From the NCBI RefSeq assembly GCF_024649945.1, contig NZ_JANKMS010000001.1:62001-126000 (forward strand): a DNA stretch of 64,000 bases, given 5' to 3'. The notes under the pieces were generated by a model that worked only from the letters and a program-made list of their open reading frames with translations, was not told where the DNA came from and ran no database searches. Both the position numbers and the translations under genes were made by a program. Shown here piece by piece: positions 40,884 through 49,170 of this stretch. Source of the stretch: Flavobacterium panacis. Lineage in GTDB: Bacteria > Bacteroidota > Bacteroidia > Flavobacteriales > Flavobacteriaceae. Within the stretch, counting starts at the first letter, position 1. Each line of letters starts with the position of its first letter.

Positions 40884-42674
40884 TTAAGAGTTACTAAACT
40901 GTAGATTACTTAAATTCTTATAAATACCATTTTCTAGGTTTATTAGCTCTTGATGTGTTCCTTCTTCAGAAATTTTTCCGTTGTCTAGAACTAAGATTTT
41001 ATCCGCGTTTCTAATGGTAGAAAGTCGATGAGCAATAATAATACTTGTTCTTCCTTCCATTAATACTTCTAAAGCTTCCTGAACTAGTTTTTCGCTTTCA
41101 CTATCTAAAGAAGACGTAGCTTCATCTAAAATCAAAATACTTGGGTTTTTAAGCAATGCTCTTGCAATGGCAATACGTTGGCGCTGACCTCCAGAAAGTT
41201 TAACACCACGCTCTCCAACCAAAGTTTCGAATTTCTCAGGAAAACCGTCTACAAAGTTGAAAGCATTGGCTTGTTTTGCTGCTGCAATAATTTCTTCTTC
41301 AGAAGCATTTGGATTTCCGTAGGCGATATTTTCTCTAATTGTTCCGCCAAACAAGATTACGTCTTGAGGAACAATACTCATATTTCCACGAAGATCTTCT
41401 AAATCATAATCGTAAATGTTTTTTCCGTCAACTAAGATTTCTCCTGAAGTGATATCGTAAAAACGCAATAAAAGAGAAGAAATAGTAGATTTTCCGGCAC
41501 CACTTGGTCCAACGATGGCTATTTTTTGTCCGAATTCGGCATTGAAATTAACGTCTTTTAAAACCTGAACTTCTTTTCTTGAAGGATAACTGAAAGCTAC
41601 GTTTTTAAACGATACATTTCCTTTTATTTTCTCAACAGCAGTAAGTCTAGGTTTCGCATTAATTTCCTCTGGAGTTTCTTCTAACAATTCAAAAACACGT
41701 TCTGTTGCTCCAACCGCTTTTTGAATCTGTGCATACATTTCGGCAATTCCCCCAAAAGAAGCACCAATAAAGGTTGTATATAATACGAATGAGATCAAAT
41801 CTCCAACACCTTCAACTTCACCTTTTATCGTTAATGTGATTCCGTACCAAACTACGGCCACAACGCATCCGAAAAGGCAAAGAATAATAAATGAAGCGAA
41901 ATAACCTCTGTATTGACCGCCTTTAATAGCGATTTTTACGATTTCTCTAATCTTGTTTTTGTAACGTTGAATTTCATACCATTCGTTAGCAAATGCTTTT
42001 ACATTGCTAATTCCTTGTAATGTTTCTTCAACGATTACTTGGCTTTCGGCAACTTTATCTTGTGTCTTTTTTCCGTATTTACGAATGAATCTTCCAAAGA
42101 TTACGGCAGCAACTGCCACGATCGGCACAATTGCCAACATCATTAAAGTTAATTTTGGACTAATACTTCCTAAGATTACAAAACCACCAATTATTAGAAT
42201 GAACTGACGTAAAAACTCAGCGATTGTCGTGCTGAAAGTATCTTGTAATTGCGAAATATCAGCGCTGATTCTACTGTTTAATTCCCCAACACGCTTTTGA
42301 GAATAAAACGACATTGGCAATTTGATCAGGTTTTCATACAACGCAAAGCGAATGTTTGAAAGGGAATTTTCTGTAAAGTTTACAAACAGTGAAATTCTAA
42401 AAAAAGAAAAAACGGCCTGTAGAACTAAAATAGCCATTAATCCTAATGCGATTTCGTTTGCCTTAGAAAGATCTTTGTTGGTAACGCAATCTACAAGCAT
42501 TCCCATTAGTTTAGGAAAGGCGAGGGCAGTAGCGCTTGTTAAAAATAGAAAAATCAAGCCAAGGAAAAATTTCCATTTGTGGCTCTTGGCATATTTAAAA
42601 ATTCGGAGTGCTTTTTGAAGAGAGTTAGCGTTTAATTTAGCTTTTGGTAAATCATTTTCTTGAAATCTTGCCAT
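40884..42674 (-). CDS. MsbA-like ABC exporter, fused permease and ATPase
   Basis: About 596 residues from ATG at 42674 (a TTG 12 bases upstream is less likely). The first half has six membrane helices typical of type IV exporters. The ATPase half has Walker A 'VGPSGAGKSTISS', signature 'KLSGGQRQRIAIARALL', Walker B 'SILILDEATSSLD' and switch 'IIAHRLSTIRNADK'. It probably works as a homodimer. The permease does not show whether it carries lipids, drugs or peptides. Confidence 0.9.
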   Translation of the reverse strand: MARFQENDLPKAKLNANSLQKALRIFKYAKSHKWKFFLGLIFLFLTSATALAFPKLMGMLVDCVTNKDLSKANEIALGLMAILVLQAVFSFFRISLFVNFTENSLSNIRFALYENLIKLPMSFYSQKRVGELNSRISADISQLQDTFSTTIAEFLRQFILIIGGFVILGSISPKLTLMMLAIVPIVAVAAVIFGRFIRKYGKKTQDKVAESQVIVEETLQGISNVKAFANEWYEIQRYKNKIREIVKIAIKGGQYRGYFASFIILCLFGCVVAVVWYGITLTIKGEVEGVGDLISFVLYTTFIGASFGGIAEMYAQIQKAVGATERVFELLEETPEEINAKPRLTAVEKIKGNVSFKNVAFSYPSRKEVQVLKDVNFNAEFGQKIAIVGPSGAGKSTISSLLLRFYDITSGEILVDGKNIYDYDLEDLRGNMSIVPQDVILFGGTIRENIAYGNPNASEEEIIAAAKQANAFNFVDGFPEKFETLVGERGVKLSGGQRQRIAIARALLKNPSILILDEATSSLDSESEKLVQEALEVLMEGRTSIIIAHRLSTIRNADKILVLDNGKISEEGTHQELINLENGIYKNLSNLQFSNS

Positions 42675-42870
42675 TTGAATATACAATTAAGGTAGGCAAA
42701 GGTATGATTATAGCAAATTACTGCAAAAAGATTATTAGGAAATAGCTTTTCTACATTCAATTTTTAACTAAAATTAAGAAAACACGTTTTTTTCTATTTT
42801 TTTAAATTGCTGAAAAATAGATTTCTAAACATTTTATTAAAATTATTTTTCATATTTTTCAAAAAAAGAC

Positions 42871-42900
42871 TTGTAAATATAAAATCTAGCTGTATATTTG
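42871..42900 (+). promoter_or_regulatory. Consensus promoter of the tRNA-Val gene
   Basis: TTG at 42871-42873, 19 bases, then TATATTTG at 42893-42900, an excellent Bacteroidota promoter. The tRNA begins 38 bases after the -7 box. Confidence 0.75.
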
Positions 42901-42937
42901 CACTCGCAATCACAAACGATAGCAACCTAGTAAAATA

Positions 42938-43012
42938 GGGCGATTAGCTCAGCTGGTTCAGAGCACCTCGTTTACACCGAGGGGGTCGGGGGTTCGAACC
43001 CCTCATCGCCCA
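42938..43012 (+). tRNA. tRNA-Val, anticodon TAC
   Basis: A 75-base cloverleaf. The acceptor stem is GGGCGAT with ATCGCCC. The D-arm starts TAGCTCAGCTGG. The anticodon stem CCTCG/CGAGG flanks loop TTTACAC with anticodon TAC (Val, reading GUA/GUG codons). The T-arm is GGGGGTTCGAACCCC. CCA is not encoded. It is a single tRNA that is not in a cluster, ending near the border between the conserved part and the accessory genes. Confidence 0.95.
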
Positions 43013-43021
43013 CAAACTCCA

Positions 43022-43057
43022 AAACTCCAAAGTCTTATGATTTTGGAGTTTTTTTTT
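43022..43057 (+). terminator. tRNA terminator, first copy of a 33-base repeat
   Basis: Stem AAACTCCAAA (43022-43031) with TTTGGAGTTT (43042-43051), loop GTCTTATGAT, followed by seven Ts. Positions 43022-43054 recur exactly at 44695-44727. Confidence 0.85.
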
Positions 43058-43064
43058 ATCTTTG
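43057..43064 (+). promoter_or_regulatory. Candidate -7 box of the small XRE gene
   Basis: TATCTTTG, exact TAnnTTTG, 26 bases before the ATG, immediately after the tRNA terminator. Confidence 0.45.
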
Positions 43065-43089
43065 AGCATCATAAAACTTATACTTATTT

Positions 43090-43503
43090 ATGGAACAAAA
43101 AATTCATCAGGGAAGAAATGTAAAACGTTTTAGAGAAATGCTTAACATAAAGCAGGAGGCGTTGGCTTTCGATCTAGGAGAGAACTGGAATCAAAAGAAA
43201 ATCTTTATGCTGGAGCAAAAGGATGTAATTGAAGACGATATATTGAAGCAAATTTCAGATATATTGAAAATTCCTGTAGAAGCATTTCAGAACTTTGATG
43301 AAGAACAAGCTATAAATATCATTTCCAATACTTTTGGAGATAATGCCTGCGTTGGAAATCCTAATTCTACATTTAATTTCAATCCTATCGAAGAGTTGAA
43401 AAAACTCCATGATGAAAAAATTGCATTATACGAACGCATGCTGAAAGAAAAAGATGAAATGATGCTACGACTTGAAAAGCTTATCAATAAAGAATCATTA
43501 TAA
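43090..43503 (+). CDS. Small XRE-type HTH protein
   Basis: A 137-residue protein. The first 60 residues form a degenerate helix-turn-helix of the XRE type ('MEQKIHQGRNVKRFREMLNIKQEALAFDLGENWNQKK' region). The rest is a charged helix ending 'IEELKKLHDEKIALYERMLKEKDEMM', likely a coiled coil for dimerisation. It sits just after the tRNA-Val terminator, and its own terminator uses the same loop (CCTTATGA). Confidence 0.75.
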   Translation: MEQKIHQGRNVKRFREMLNIKQEALAFDLGENWNQKKIFMLEQKDVIEDDILKQISDILKIPVEAFQNFDEEQAINIISNTFGDNACVGNPNSTFNFNPIEELKKLHDEKIALYERMLKEKDEMMLRLEKLINKESL

Positions 43504-43518
43504 AAAAATAAAGAATTC

Positions 43519-43552
43519 AAAACCTCCAAAACCTTATGATTTTGGAGGTTTT
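43519..43552 (+). terminator. Terminator, stem-swapped relative of the tRNA terminator
   Basis: Stem AACCTCCAAAA (43521-43531) with TTTTGGAGGTT (43540-43550), loop CCTTATGA, extended by AA/TT on either side. Compared with 43022 the stem differs by compensatory changes but the loop keeps CTTATGA. Confidence 0.8.
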
Positions 43553-43584
43553 TGCTTTATATTTAAACTACAGCAAAACAGAAA

Positions 43585-44091
43585 ATGAAAGAAATTATAG
43601 AGCTTTCGAATAAAACAATAACAATCGACAGAAATGATTTTCTGAAGGTTAAAGGCAGTATTGATAACAATTTGTATTTTATAGAAAGTGGAAGTGTTAG
43701 GATTTTTGTTTTAGATGAAAATGAAGAGCGAGTAATTAGATTTGGTTATAAAGAAAATTTAATTGTTTCGTTAGATTCTTTTTTAACAGGAAAGCCTTCT
43801 GATTTGTTCATTCAAGCCATAAAAAAGACGGTTGTAAAAGTTGTGGATAAAAAGCAAATAGATAGTTTTTTAGAAAATGAAAGCAATCGAAGTTTATGGA
43901 CAACAATTTTAGAAAATCTCGTAGTTCAACAAATGGAACGAGAAATCGACATTCTAACAAATTCTCCAAAAGAAAGATATGAAAGGGTTTTAAAAAGGAG
44001 TCCGCAACTTTTTCAGGAAATCCCAAACCGGCATATTGCCAATTATTTACGAATGAGTGCCGAAACTTTGTCTAGGTTAAAAAAGTCTTGA
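43585..44091 (+). CDS. Crp/Fnr-family regulator
   Basis: A 168-residue protein. The cyclic-nucleotide-like beta-barrel covers residues 10-100 ('NNLYFIESGSVRIFVLDENEERVIRFGYKENLIV' region, 'SLDSFLTGKPS'). The C-terminal HTH is 'IPNRHIANYLRMSAETLSRLKKS' region, with the protein ending inside the recognition helix area, slightly shorter than typical (190 or more). The stop codon overlaps an inverted repeat TCTTGACTTCAATCAAGA, near-FNR in form, in front of a DinB gene. Confidence 0.85.
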   Translation: MKEIIELSNKTITIDRNDFLKVKGSIDNNLYFIESGSVRIFVLDENEERVIRFGYKENLIVSLDSFLTGKPSDLFIQAIKKTVVKVVDKKQIDSFLENESNRSLWTTILENLVVQQMEREIDILTNSPKERYERVLKRSPQLFQEIPNRHIANYLRMSAETLSRLKKS

Positions 44092-44103
44092 CTTCAATCA
44101 AGA
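44086..44103 (+). promoter_or_regulatory. FNR-like palindrome between the Crp gene and dinB
   Basis: TCTTGA-CTTCAA-TCAAGA is a perfect 6-bp inverted repeat. The core TTGACTTCAATCAA differs at one of ten fixed positions from TTGATNNNNATCAA. It lies 50-65 bases before the DinB start and could be bound by the product of the preceding gene. Confidence 0.4.
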
Positions 44104-44152
44104 TTTATAGAAAATACTTTTCACAATTTTGCATGAAGTAAAAAATAGAATT

Positions 44153-44713
44153 ATGCAATCAGAAGAATTTATAGAAAGAATTTTAGAGCAAACGAGACAA
44201 ATTATTAATCAAGCAGAAAAACTAAAGGATTATGATTTGAATGCTTTGACTTGGAGAAGAAACGAAAGTTCTTGGAGCATTTTGGAATGTTTAGAGCATT
44301 TGAATTTGTATGGCGATTATTATTTGCCAGAAATAGAAAGCGAAATAAAAAAATCGGTCACCAAAACTGATTTTGAATTTAAAAGTGGAATTCTAGGAAA
44401 TTATTTTGCCAACAGTATGCTGCCAAAAGGAAAGCTAAATAAAATGAAAACTTTTAAAGACAAAAATCCATTGAATACTAAACTTGACAAATCAGTAATT
44501 GACAGGTTTTTAAATCAGCAAATAAAACTTTTGGACTTGCTGAATCAATCAAGAAATGTGAGTTTAAACAAAGTAAAGATCAAAATTTCTATATCAAAGT
44601 TTATTAGACTAAAATTAGGAGATACTTTTCATTTTTTTGTCAATCATAACATTAGACATTTTAATCAAATTGATCAAATACAAGTTGAAATGAGAAACTC
44701 CAAAGTCTTATGA
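44153..44713 (+). CDS. DinB-superfamily protein
   Basis: About 186 residues from ATG at 44153 (an upstream TTG at 44129 is less likely). The helical bundle shows metal-ligand-type His in 'SWSILECLEHLNLYGDYYLPEIE' region and 'FHFFVNHNIRHFNQIDQIQ' region. It is a DinB_2-like fold of unknown activity. Its last codons, N-S-K-V-L-stop, lie inside the 33-base repeat that elsewhere ends the tRNA-Val transcript, so its C-terminus may have been set by that repeat. Confidence 0.8.
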   Translation: MQSEEFIERILEQTRQIINQAEKLKDYDLNALTWRRNESSWSILECLEHLNLYGDYYLPEIESEIKKSVTKTDFEFKSGILGNYFANSMLPKGKLNKMKTFKDKNPLNTKLDKSVIDRFLNQQIKLLDLLNQSRNVSLNKVKIKISISKFIRLKLGDTFHFFVNHNIRHFNQIDQIQVEMRNSKVL

Positions 44714-44727
44714 TTTTGGAGTTTTTT
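44695..44727 (+). terminator. Second exact copy of the 33-base terminator repeat
   Basis: Identical over 33 bases to 43022-43054. The dinB stop codon (44711-44713) lies in the loop. The repeat serves as terminator for dinB. Confidence 0.85.
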
Positions 44728-44741
44728 ATATCTTAACTTTT

Positions 44742-45353
44742 TCAATAAATAGGATTTTGAACATCTTCAATTATAAATCTTTTATCAATTGCTTCCTGGA
44801 CTACTGTCGATGGCATTCCAAATTCTTTTATGGCAAGATCTAGTACTGACTCAATCGTCATTCCTTCTGTTGCCCAACACTCTATAATTTCAGTCGAGCC
44901 AGTATCGGCACAATAAATAATTTTTTCAGAACCTACTAACTTAGCGAGTGCTTTACTAAAGTTGAATATGAATTCTCTATTCGCTTGGTATTTCAAATTA
45001 GCATACTTATGTTCAGGAAGATAAGTAATATCAATAGTTCTTTTGTTGAAATACAAAAATCCAAAATAAGTATCCAGCATATGGCATATATAACCGTATT
45101 CTGCAACGAGCTCGGGAGTTTCATTATTTTTCCAGGAATCTAACAAATCATTTTCAGTAATGTTTTGCCAAAAATATTCTTTTTCAAGAATGGATAGTAT
45201 TCGTTCAACAGTAGCGCCGTGTTCTAACTTACTATTAATTCCTTCTAGGAAAACATCCTTAAGCTCTTTGTTTCTGTTCAATACATTAGGAAAATCCATT
45301 ATTTCTTTTGATGTCAAGTTATGTCCGATTATAACGTTTAGATCAACTCCCAT
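44742..45353 (-). CDS. Hypothetical protein, 203 residues
   Basis: No family recognised. It starts 'MGVDLNVIIGHNLTSKEIMDF' and ends 'FIIEDVQNPIY'. The sequence is soluble, with no signal peptide, and mixes alpha and beta. 'SEKIIYCADTGSTEIIECWATEGMTIESVL' is a conserved-looking segment (about 147-176). It is last of a three-gene minus-strand run with a 185-residue unknown and a VOC protein. Such genes often sit beside polymorphic toxins as immunity or accessory proteins, but no toxin is present. Confidence 0.55.
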   Translation of the reverse strand: MGVDLNVIIGHNLTSKEIMDFPNVLNRNKELKDVFLEGINSKLEHGATVERILSILEKEYFWQNITENDLLDSWKNNETPELVAEYGYICHMLDTYFGFLYFNKRTIDITYLPEHKYANLKYQANREFIFNFSKALAKLVGSEKIIYCADTGSTEIIECWATEGMTIESVLDLAIKEFGMPSTVVQEAIDKRFIIEDVQNPIY

Positions 45354-45388
45354 TTTGTTTTTATTTTTTATTTAAACCGTAAAATACC

Positions 45389-45919
45389 TTACACTTTTAT
45401 TTTTTCTAAAAAGAAATCCTTTATCACCACTTTATATTTTGGTAAAGCGTAACGTATTACTTCTTCTCTCATTTCATTATATTTTTCAATATGATTTCTC
45501 AATATTTCTTCGTCATCATATATTTTATAATATTTCTCTTTTGCCATTTGAGTAATTCTGGAAATATCGTTTAATTTCAAATAAATAATTTCAGAAAGTA
45601 TAAACTCATTGGCTGTCATACATTTTTCAAATTCTTTAAATTGTTCAAGATTTCCAACTGCCGCTGTAAAAATATTCATTTGACCTTCAGAAATCATACA
45701 AGTCCAAAACGGACACCATATTTCTGTTGGAATCAATTCTCCATTGTTAATGCAATTATTAATCTGACTAGCAATAGCATTTTCGCTTTTCAAAAATTCA
45801 TTTTTAATTCGATTTTCCGAGATAATGTTTAACTCTTTATTAGAATATAGGAATTCTTCAATTGGAGGAAATACAACTTCAGAAATATTAAAACGAAAGA
45901 CTATTTTTATTTCAGTCAT
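45389..45919 (-). CDS. Hypothetical protein, about 176 residues
   Basis: No family recognised. The ATG at 45919 is preferred over a TTG at 45946. The protein is soluble and alpha-rich with no signal peptide, ending 'KYKVVIKDFFLEKIKV'. It contains 'NNGELIPTEIWCPFWTCMISEGQ' around residues 60-85. It lies 35 bases upstream of the 203-residue unknown and 33 bases after the VOC gene. Confidence 0.5.
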   Translation of the reverse strand: MTEIKIVFRFNISEVVFPPIEEFLYSNKELNIISENRIKNEFLKSENAIASQINNCINNGELIPTEIWCPFWTCMISEGQMNIFTAAVGNLEQFKEFEKCMTANEFILSEIIYLKLNDISRITQMAKEKYYKIYDDEEILRNHIEKYNEMREEVIRYALPKYKVVIKDFFLEKIKV

Positions 45920-45952
45920 ATTATCTGTTCGATTGATTTTTGACAAGTAAAA

Positions 45953-46297
45953 TTATTTTTTATAAAGTTCTATTTTTCTTCCATCAGGATCTGAAACAAT
46001 ACTCAAAAAGCCAAAATCTGTTTGCATTGGTTCCGAAAATGAAACGTTATGATGATTGAGCAAATTCAATGTTTCTTCAAAATTGTCAATAGCAAAACCT
46101 AGTCTTATGTTTTTATCTGCTTCTGTTTGATTTTTTGCCAATGGATAAATTTCTAAAACCATGCTTCCAATTTTAGAAGAATAATGCATAGGCGAATTAC
46201 CATGTTTATGATAATCAAATGTTAAACCAAGCAAGTTATAAAAGTCAGCAAGACGTTTGGGGGCGTTTGTACGTATTACAATAAGTCTAATCTCCAT
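45953..46297 (-). CDS. VOC-superfamily protein
   Basis: A 114-residue single glyoxalase-like module: 'LADFYNLLGLTFDYHKHGN', 'SKIGSMVLEIYPL', and 'FGFLSIVSDPDGRKIELYKK'. The Glu ligand near the C-terminus and a mid-region Glu are typical of dimeric metal-binding VOC proteins. Its substrate is unknown. It leads the three-gene minus-strand run. Confidence 0.85.
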   Translation of the reverse strand: MEIRLIVIRTNAPKRLADFYNLLGLTFDYHKHGNSPMHYSSKIGSMVLEIYPLAKNQTEADKNIRLGFAIDNFEETLNLLNHHNVSFSEPMQTDFGFLSIVSDPDGRKIELYKK

Positions 46298-46426
46298 CTG
46301 TTTTTGAACTATATTTATTTATAATTTTCTTTGAATTCTTAATAATTGTTAATTATACACTTAAAAACTCAAAAACCAGATTGCGTTTTGTATTTTTAAA
46401 TCAAAAACTCAAAACTATTAAATTTT

Positions 46427-47098
46427 ATGAAAAAGAAAAATAGATTAGCATCAATCATAATGTTACTTTTAATTACCAACATTACAATCAATGCACAAAC
46501 TGGTAAAACAGAACAAGACGAAACAACAAAAGCCAAAGAATGGATCGGTTCTTTATCATTAAATGATCGTGCAAAAGAAGAAAGGTTGTCGCAAGTAGTC
46601 GCTACACATTTGACTGCAGTAAAAGAATGGCATAATAGTCATCCTGCTTCTACAGTTCCAGCAGGAATAAATCCTTTGGATGGAAAACCTCTTTCTGAAC
46701 TTCATAGACAAATTATTGCTGATTCAGCAATACCTTCAAAAGTTCATGATGATTTAATGAGCGGATTAAGAAAGGATTTAAATGAACAACAAGTAGCTTT
46801 AGTTTTAGATAAATATACAGTAGGAAAAGTCGCTTTTACAATGAAAGGTTATCAGGCGATTGTTCTGGAAATGACTGATACAGAAACTGCTGAAATTCAA
46901 AAATTACTAGAAAAAGCTCGTGAACAAGCAGTAGATTACAAAAGTATGAAAGAGATTTCGGTCATTTTTGAAATTTACAAAACACAAGCTGAACAATATT
47001 TAAATAATAATGGTCGTAACTGGCGCCAGATGTATGCTGATTATACAAAGAAAATTAAAGCCGAAAAAGAAGCTGCTAAAAAGACAAAAACTCCTTAA
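46427..47098 (+). CDS. DUF3826 exported protein
   Basis: A 223-residue protein with a signal peptide (residues 1-24). It belongs to DUF3826, recognised from 'AKEWIGSLSLNDRAKEERLSQVVATHLTAVKEWHNSHP' region and 'TDTETAEIQKLLEKAREQAVDYKSMKE' region. The family is often found beside glycoside hydrolases and SusCD systems, but neither is near. The terminator stem (47086-47113) overlaps its last codons and stop. Confidence 0.85.
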   Translation: MKKKNRLASIIMLLLITNITINAQTGKTEQDETTKAKEWIGSLSLNDRAKEERLSQVVATHLTAVKEWHNSHPASTVPAGINPLDGKPLSELHRQIIADSAIPSKVHDDLMSGLRKDLNEQQVALVLDKYTVGKVAFTMKGYQAIVLEMTDTETAEIQKLLEKAREQAVDYKSMKEISVIFEIYKTQAEQYLNNNGRNWRQMYADYTKKIKAEKEAAKKTKTP

Positions 47099-47115
47099 AA
47101 TTAGGGAGTTTTTTT
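47086..47115 (+). terminator. Terminator overlapping the DUF3826 stop codon
   Basis: AAAAACTCC (47086-47094) with GGGAGTTTTT (47104-47113), and a T-rich continuation. The stop codon TAA (47096-47098) lies in the loop. Confidence 0.75.
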
Positions 47116-47317
47116 TCTATTATTTTAAAACATATATGAACTGAAAATTAATAATTTAAAGGTTCCTTTTGAAAAGAATACTTTAGAAAAAACAATATAT
47201 TTGAAATACATAAAATGTAACAAATCTTACTAAACAAAGACTTATCAGTAGATTTTAGTGAAACTTGCTAGCTAATCTCTTTAATCCCAATCTCTATAAA
47301 AACAATTCACCAGTAAT

Positions 47318-48136
47318 ATGAATACATTCGAAGATAATTTTGAAAGGTTACGGTATTATAATTCATCCCTCAAAAGACATTTTGCTGAACTTTTATTGGA
47401 AGAAATAACCAATTCAAATTATTTTCAAACAGATTCTCTGGCTAATATGGACCGATTGAATTTTATAGATGAGTTTGTACCGATTTACCTTGACATAAAA
47501 AATCAAAAATTCAAGTCGATTCTAAAGATTGAAGATTTGTACAATAAATATTATGAGAAATCATCTGACTTTAGCACAATAATTAAGTTGATTTTTACTA
47601 ATTTATTTGATCTATTTTATAAAACAGAATTTCCTTGGCAAAAGGAGTTAGATATTGAACCGATTGACAGGTTTATTACGATTCATGATTTCATTCCGTT
47701 TGACTTTCCCGAAAATATTGATGATTTAAAAAGGGAAAGATATTCGCGTTTGCCAGATGAAAAATTTAATGATGTAAAACAAGAATTTAGATCTTTATTA
47801 TCAGAAAGAAATAATCCAAATATACTGTCGGTTGGAATTTCTTCTTGTTATGCAAACGTCACTTTGCCAAAAGTTTATGATATTATTTTTGATACGAGAG
47901 ATTTATCAAAATTTATTGAACAAAAAACCATCATTAAATTTGCCTATAATTTCAGAGTCATTTTTCATACTAATTTGTCTAAAGGACATCACTCTCACTG
48001 TTTAATTGAAGTTATTGGTCAAATTCCAGAAATATTTAATGAATTACCGCAAAATGGTAAGGGTGAACATCATGGAATTGGACTTTGTACTCAATACGAT
48101 TGGCAGTTCATTAAACAAAGACAGAACTATTTATAA
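47318..48136 (+). CDS. Hypothetical protein, 272 residues
   Basis: No family recognised. It is soluble, with no signal peptide or membrane span. Two regions stand out: 'DRFITIHDFIPFDFPENIDDL' (about residues 112-132) and the His-rich 'HTNLSKGHHSHCLIEVIGQI' plus 'NGKGEHHGIGLCTQYDWQFIKQ' near the C-terminus, where clustered His/Cys could bind metal. It precedes the serine hydrolase gene by 17 bases. Confidence 0.55.
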   Translation: MNTFEDNFERLRYYNSSLKRHFAELLLEEITNSNYFQTDSLANMDRLNFIDEFVPIYLDIKNQKFKSILKIEDLYNKYYEKSSDFSTIIKLIFTNLFDLFYKTEFPWQKELDIEPIDRFITIHDFIPFDFPENIDDLKRERYSRLPDEKFNDVKQEFRSLLSERNNPNILSVGISSCYANVTLPKVYDIIFDTRDLSKFIEQKTIIKFAYNFRVIFHTNLSKGHHSHCLIEVIGQIPEIFNELPQNGKGEHHGIGLCTQYDWQFIKQRQNYL

Positions 48137-48153
48137 AAACTACGACATAAAAA

Positions 48154-49149
48154 ATGCTACTTAGAAAAACTTGTCTTATCATCGTATTCTTTATAATAGC
48201 GAACACTTACGGACAGAGAAGAGAAGAAGCTAATCTCGATATTTTGTTTCGTAATCTACAAAATTCCAAAAGTTTCAACGGAAATGTCTTAATTGCTCAA
48301 AAGAACAAAATAATCTACGAAAAAGCTTTTGGAAAAGCCGATACGAGTAAATCTAATCTCTTAAATAAAAAATACCGTTTTCATATTGGTTCAATTGCAA
48401 AGGAATTTAATGCGGTAGGAATATTGATGCTTAAAGAACAAGGGAAATTAAAGCTTGATGATGCTATTTCAAAATATCTTCCTGAACTTCCTTTATGGGC
48501 TGATAACATCAAAATTATTCATTTACTGCAATACACAAGCGGACTTCCACAAATAAGATGGAAGGAAGTCAATCAGGATTCAGATAATATGGCTTTTCTA
48601 AAAAGTACAGCATCTCTTGATTTTGAGCCGGGGACAAAATACGATTATAATAATAACAATGTGTTTTTACAAAGGAGAATCATTGAGAAAATTACTGGTA
48701 TGACTTTCAATTCTTTTGTTATTGAGAAAATACTTCTTCCAATCGGTATAAAAAATGCAGTTGTGGATCCGGACAAAAATGAAAAACTTTTTGCAAAATC
48801 ATTTAATAATAACGGAAAACAAGATGATCTTAAATATAACATTTCTGGTTGGACAGCTTTAGATTTGAGAGATTTTTACAAATGGTCAGAAGCAATAAAT
48901 TCATTTAAAATTATTTCACTTGAATCAACGCTTCAGCTTTTTGTGCCTTTTTCTGAAGAAAGTCAGACTGGTCTTGGCGAAGGAAGTATCAAACTTGGTA
49001 AAGTAATCAATCACAGACATGATGGCGCAGCGTTTAATTATCAAGCTTTATTGGTCAGTAATCCCGATTTAACCATTATTTTGATGACCAATAACAAGCA
49101 AAATAATTTGGATGAAATAAGCAGTTCGATACAAGATATATTTAAATAA
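48154..49149 (+). CDS. Exported serine hydrolase, beta-lactamase class C-like
   Basis: A 331-residue protein with a signal peptide (ends ANTYGQ). The penicillin-binding serine motif SxxK is 'FHIGSIAKEF', the YxN motif is 'YDYNNNNVFLQR', and a further motif 'HRHDGAAFNYQ' replaces KTG. It probably cleaves peptides or esters rather than acting as a resistance enzyme. It is downstream of a hypothetical gene by 17 bases. Confidence 0.82.
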   Translation: MLLRKTCLIIVFFIIANTYGQRREEANLDILFRNLQNSKSFNGNVLIAQKNKIIYEKAFGKADTSKSNLLNKKYRFHIGSIAKEFNAVGILMLKEQGKLKLDDAISKYLPELPLWADNIKIIHLLQYTSGLPQIRWKEVNQDSDNMAFLKSTASLDFEPGTKYDYNNNNVFLQRRIIEKITGMTFNSFVIEKILLPIGIKNAVVDPDKNEKLFAKSFNNNGKQDDLKYNISGWTALDLRDFYKWSEAINSFKIISLESTLQLFVPFSEESQTGLGEGSIKLGKVINHRHDGAAFNYQALLVSNPDLTIILMTNNKQNNLDEISSSIQDIFK

Positions 49150-49170
49150 GACTTGTTTAAAATCTGCCAT

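Noticed and set aside
41178..42618. Plus-strand frames opposite the ABC exporter
   Set aside because: They are shadows of a gene whose motifs are unambiguous on the minus strand.
42938..44727. tRNA-Val as an integrase attachment site
   Set aside because: No copy of the tRNA 3' end (TTCGAACCCC...) occurs elsewhere in the window, and no integrase is present. Only the terminator repeat is duplicated.
45641..45832. Plus-strand frame opposite the 176-residue unknown
   Set aside because: It lies opposite the minus-strand frame and has Cys/Asn-rich chance composition.
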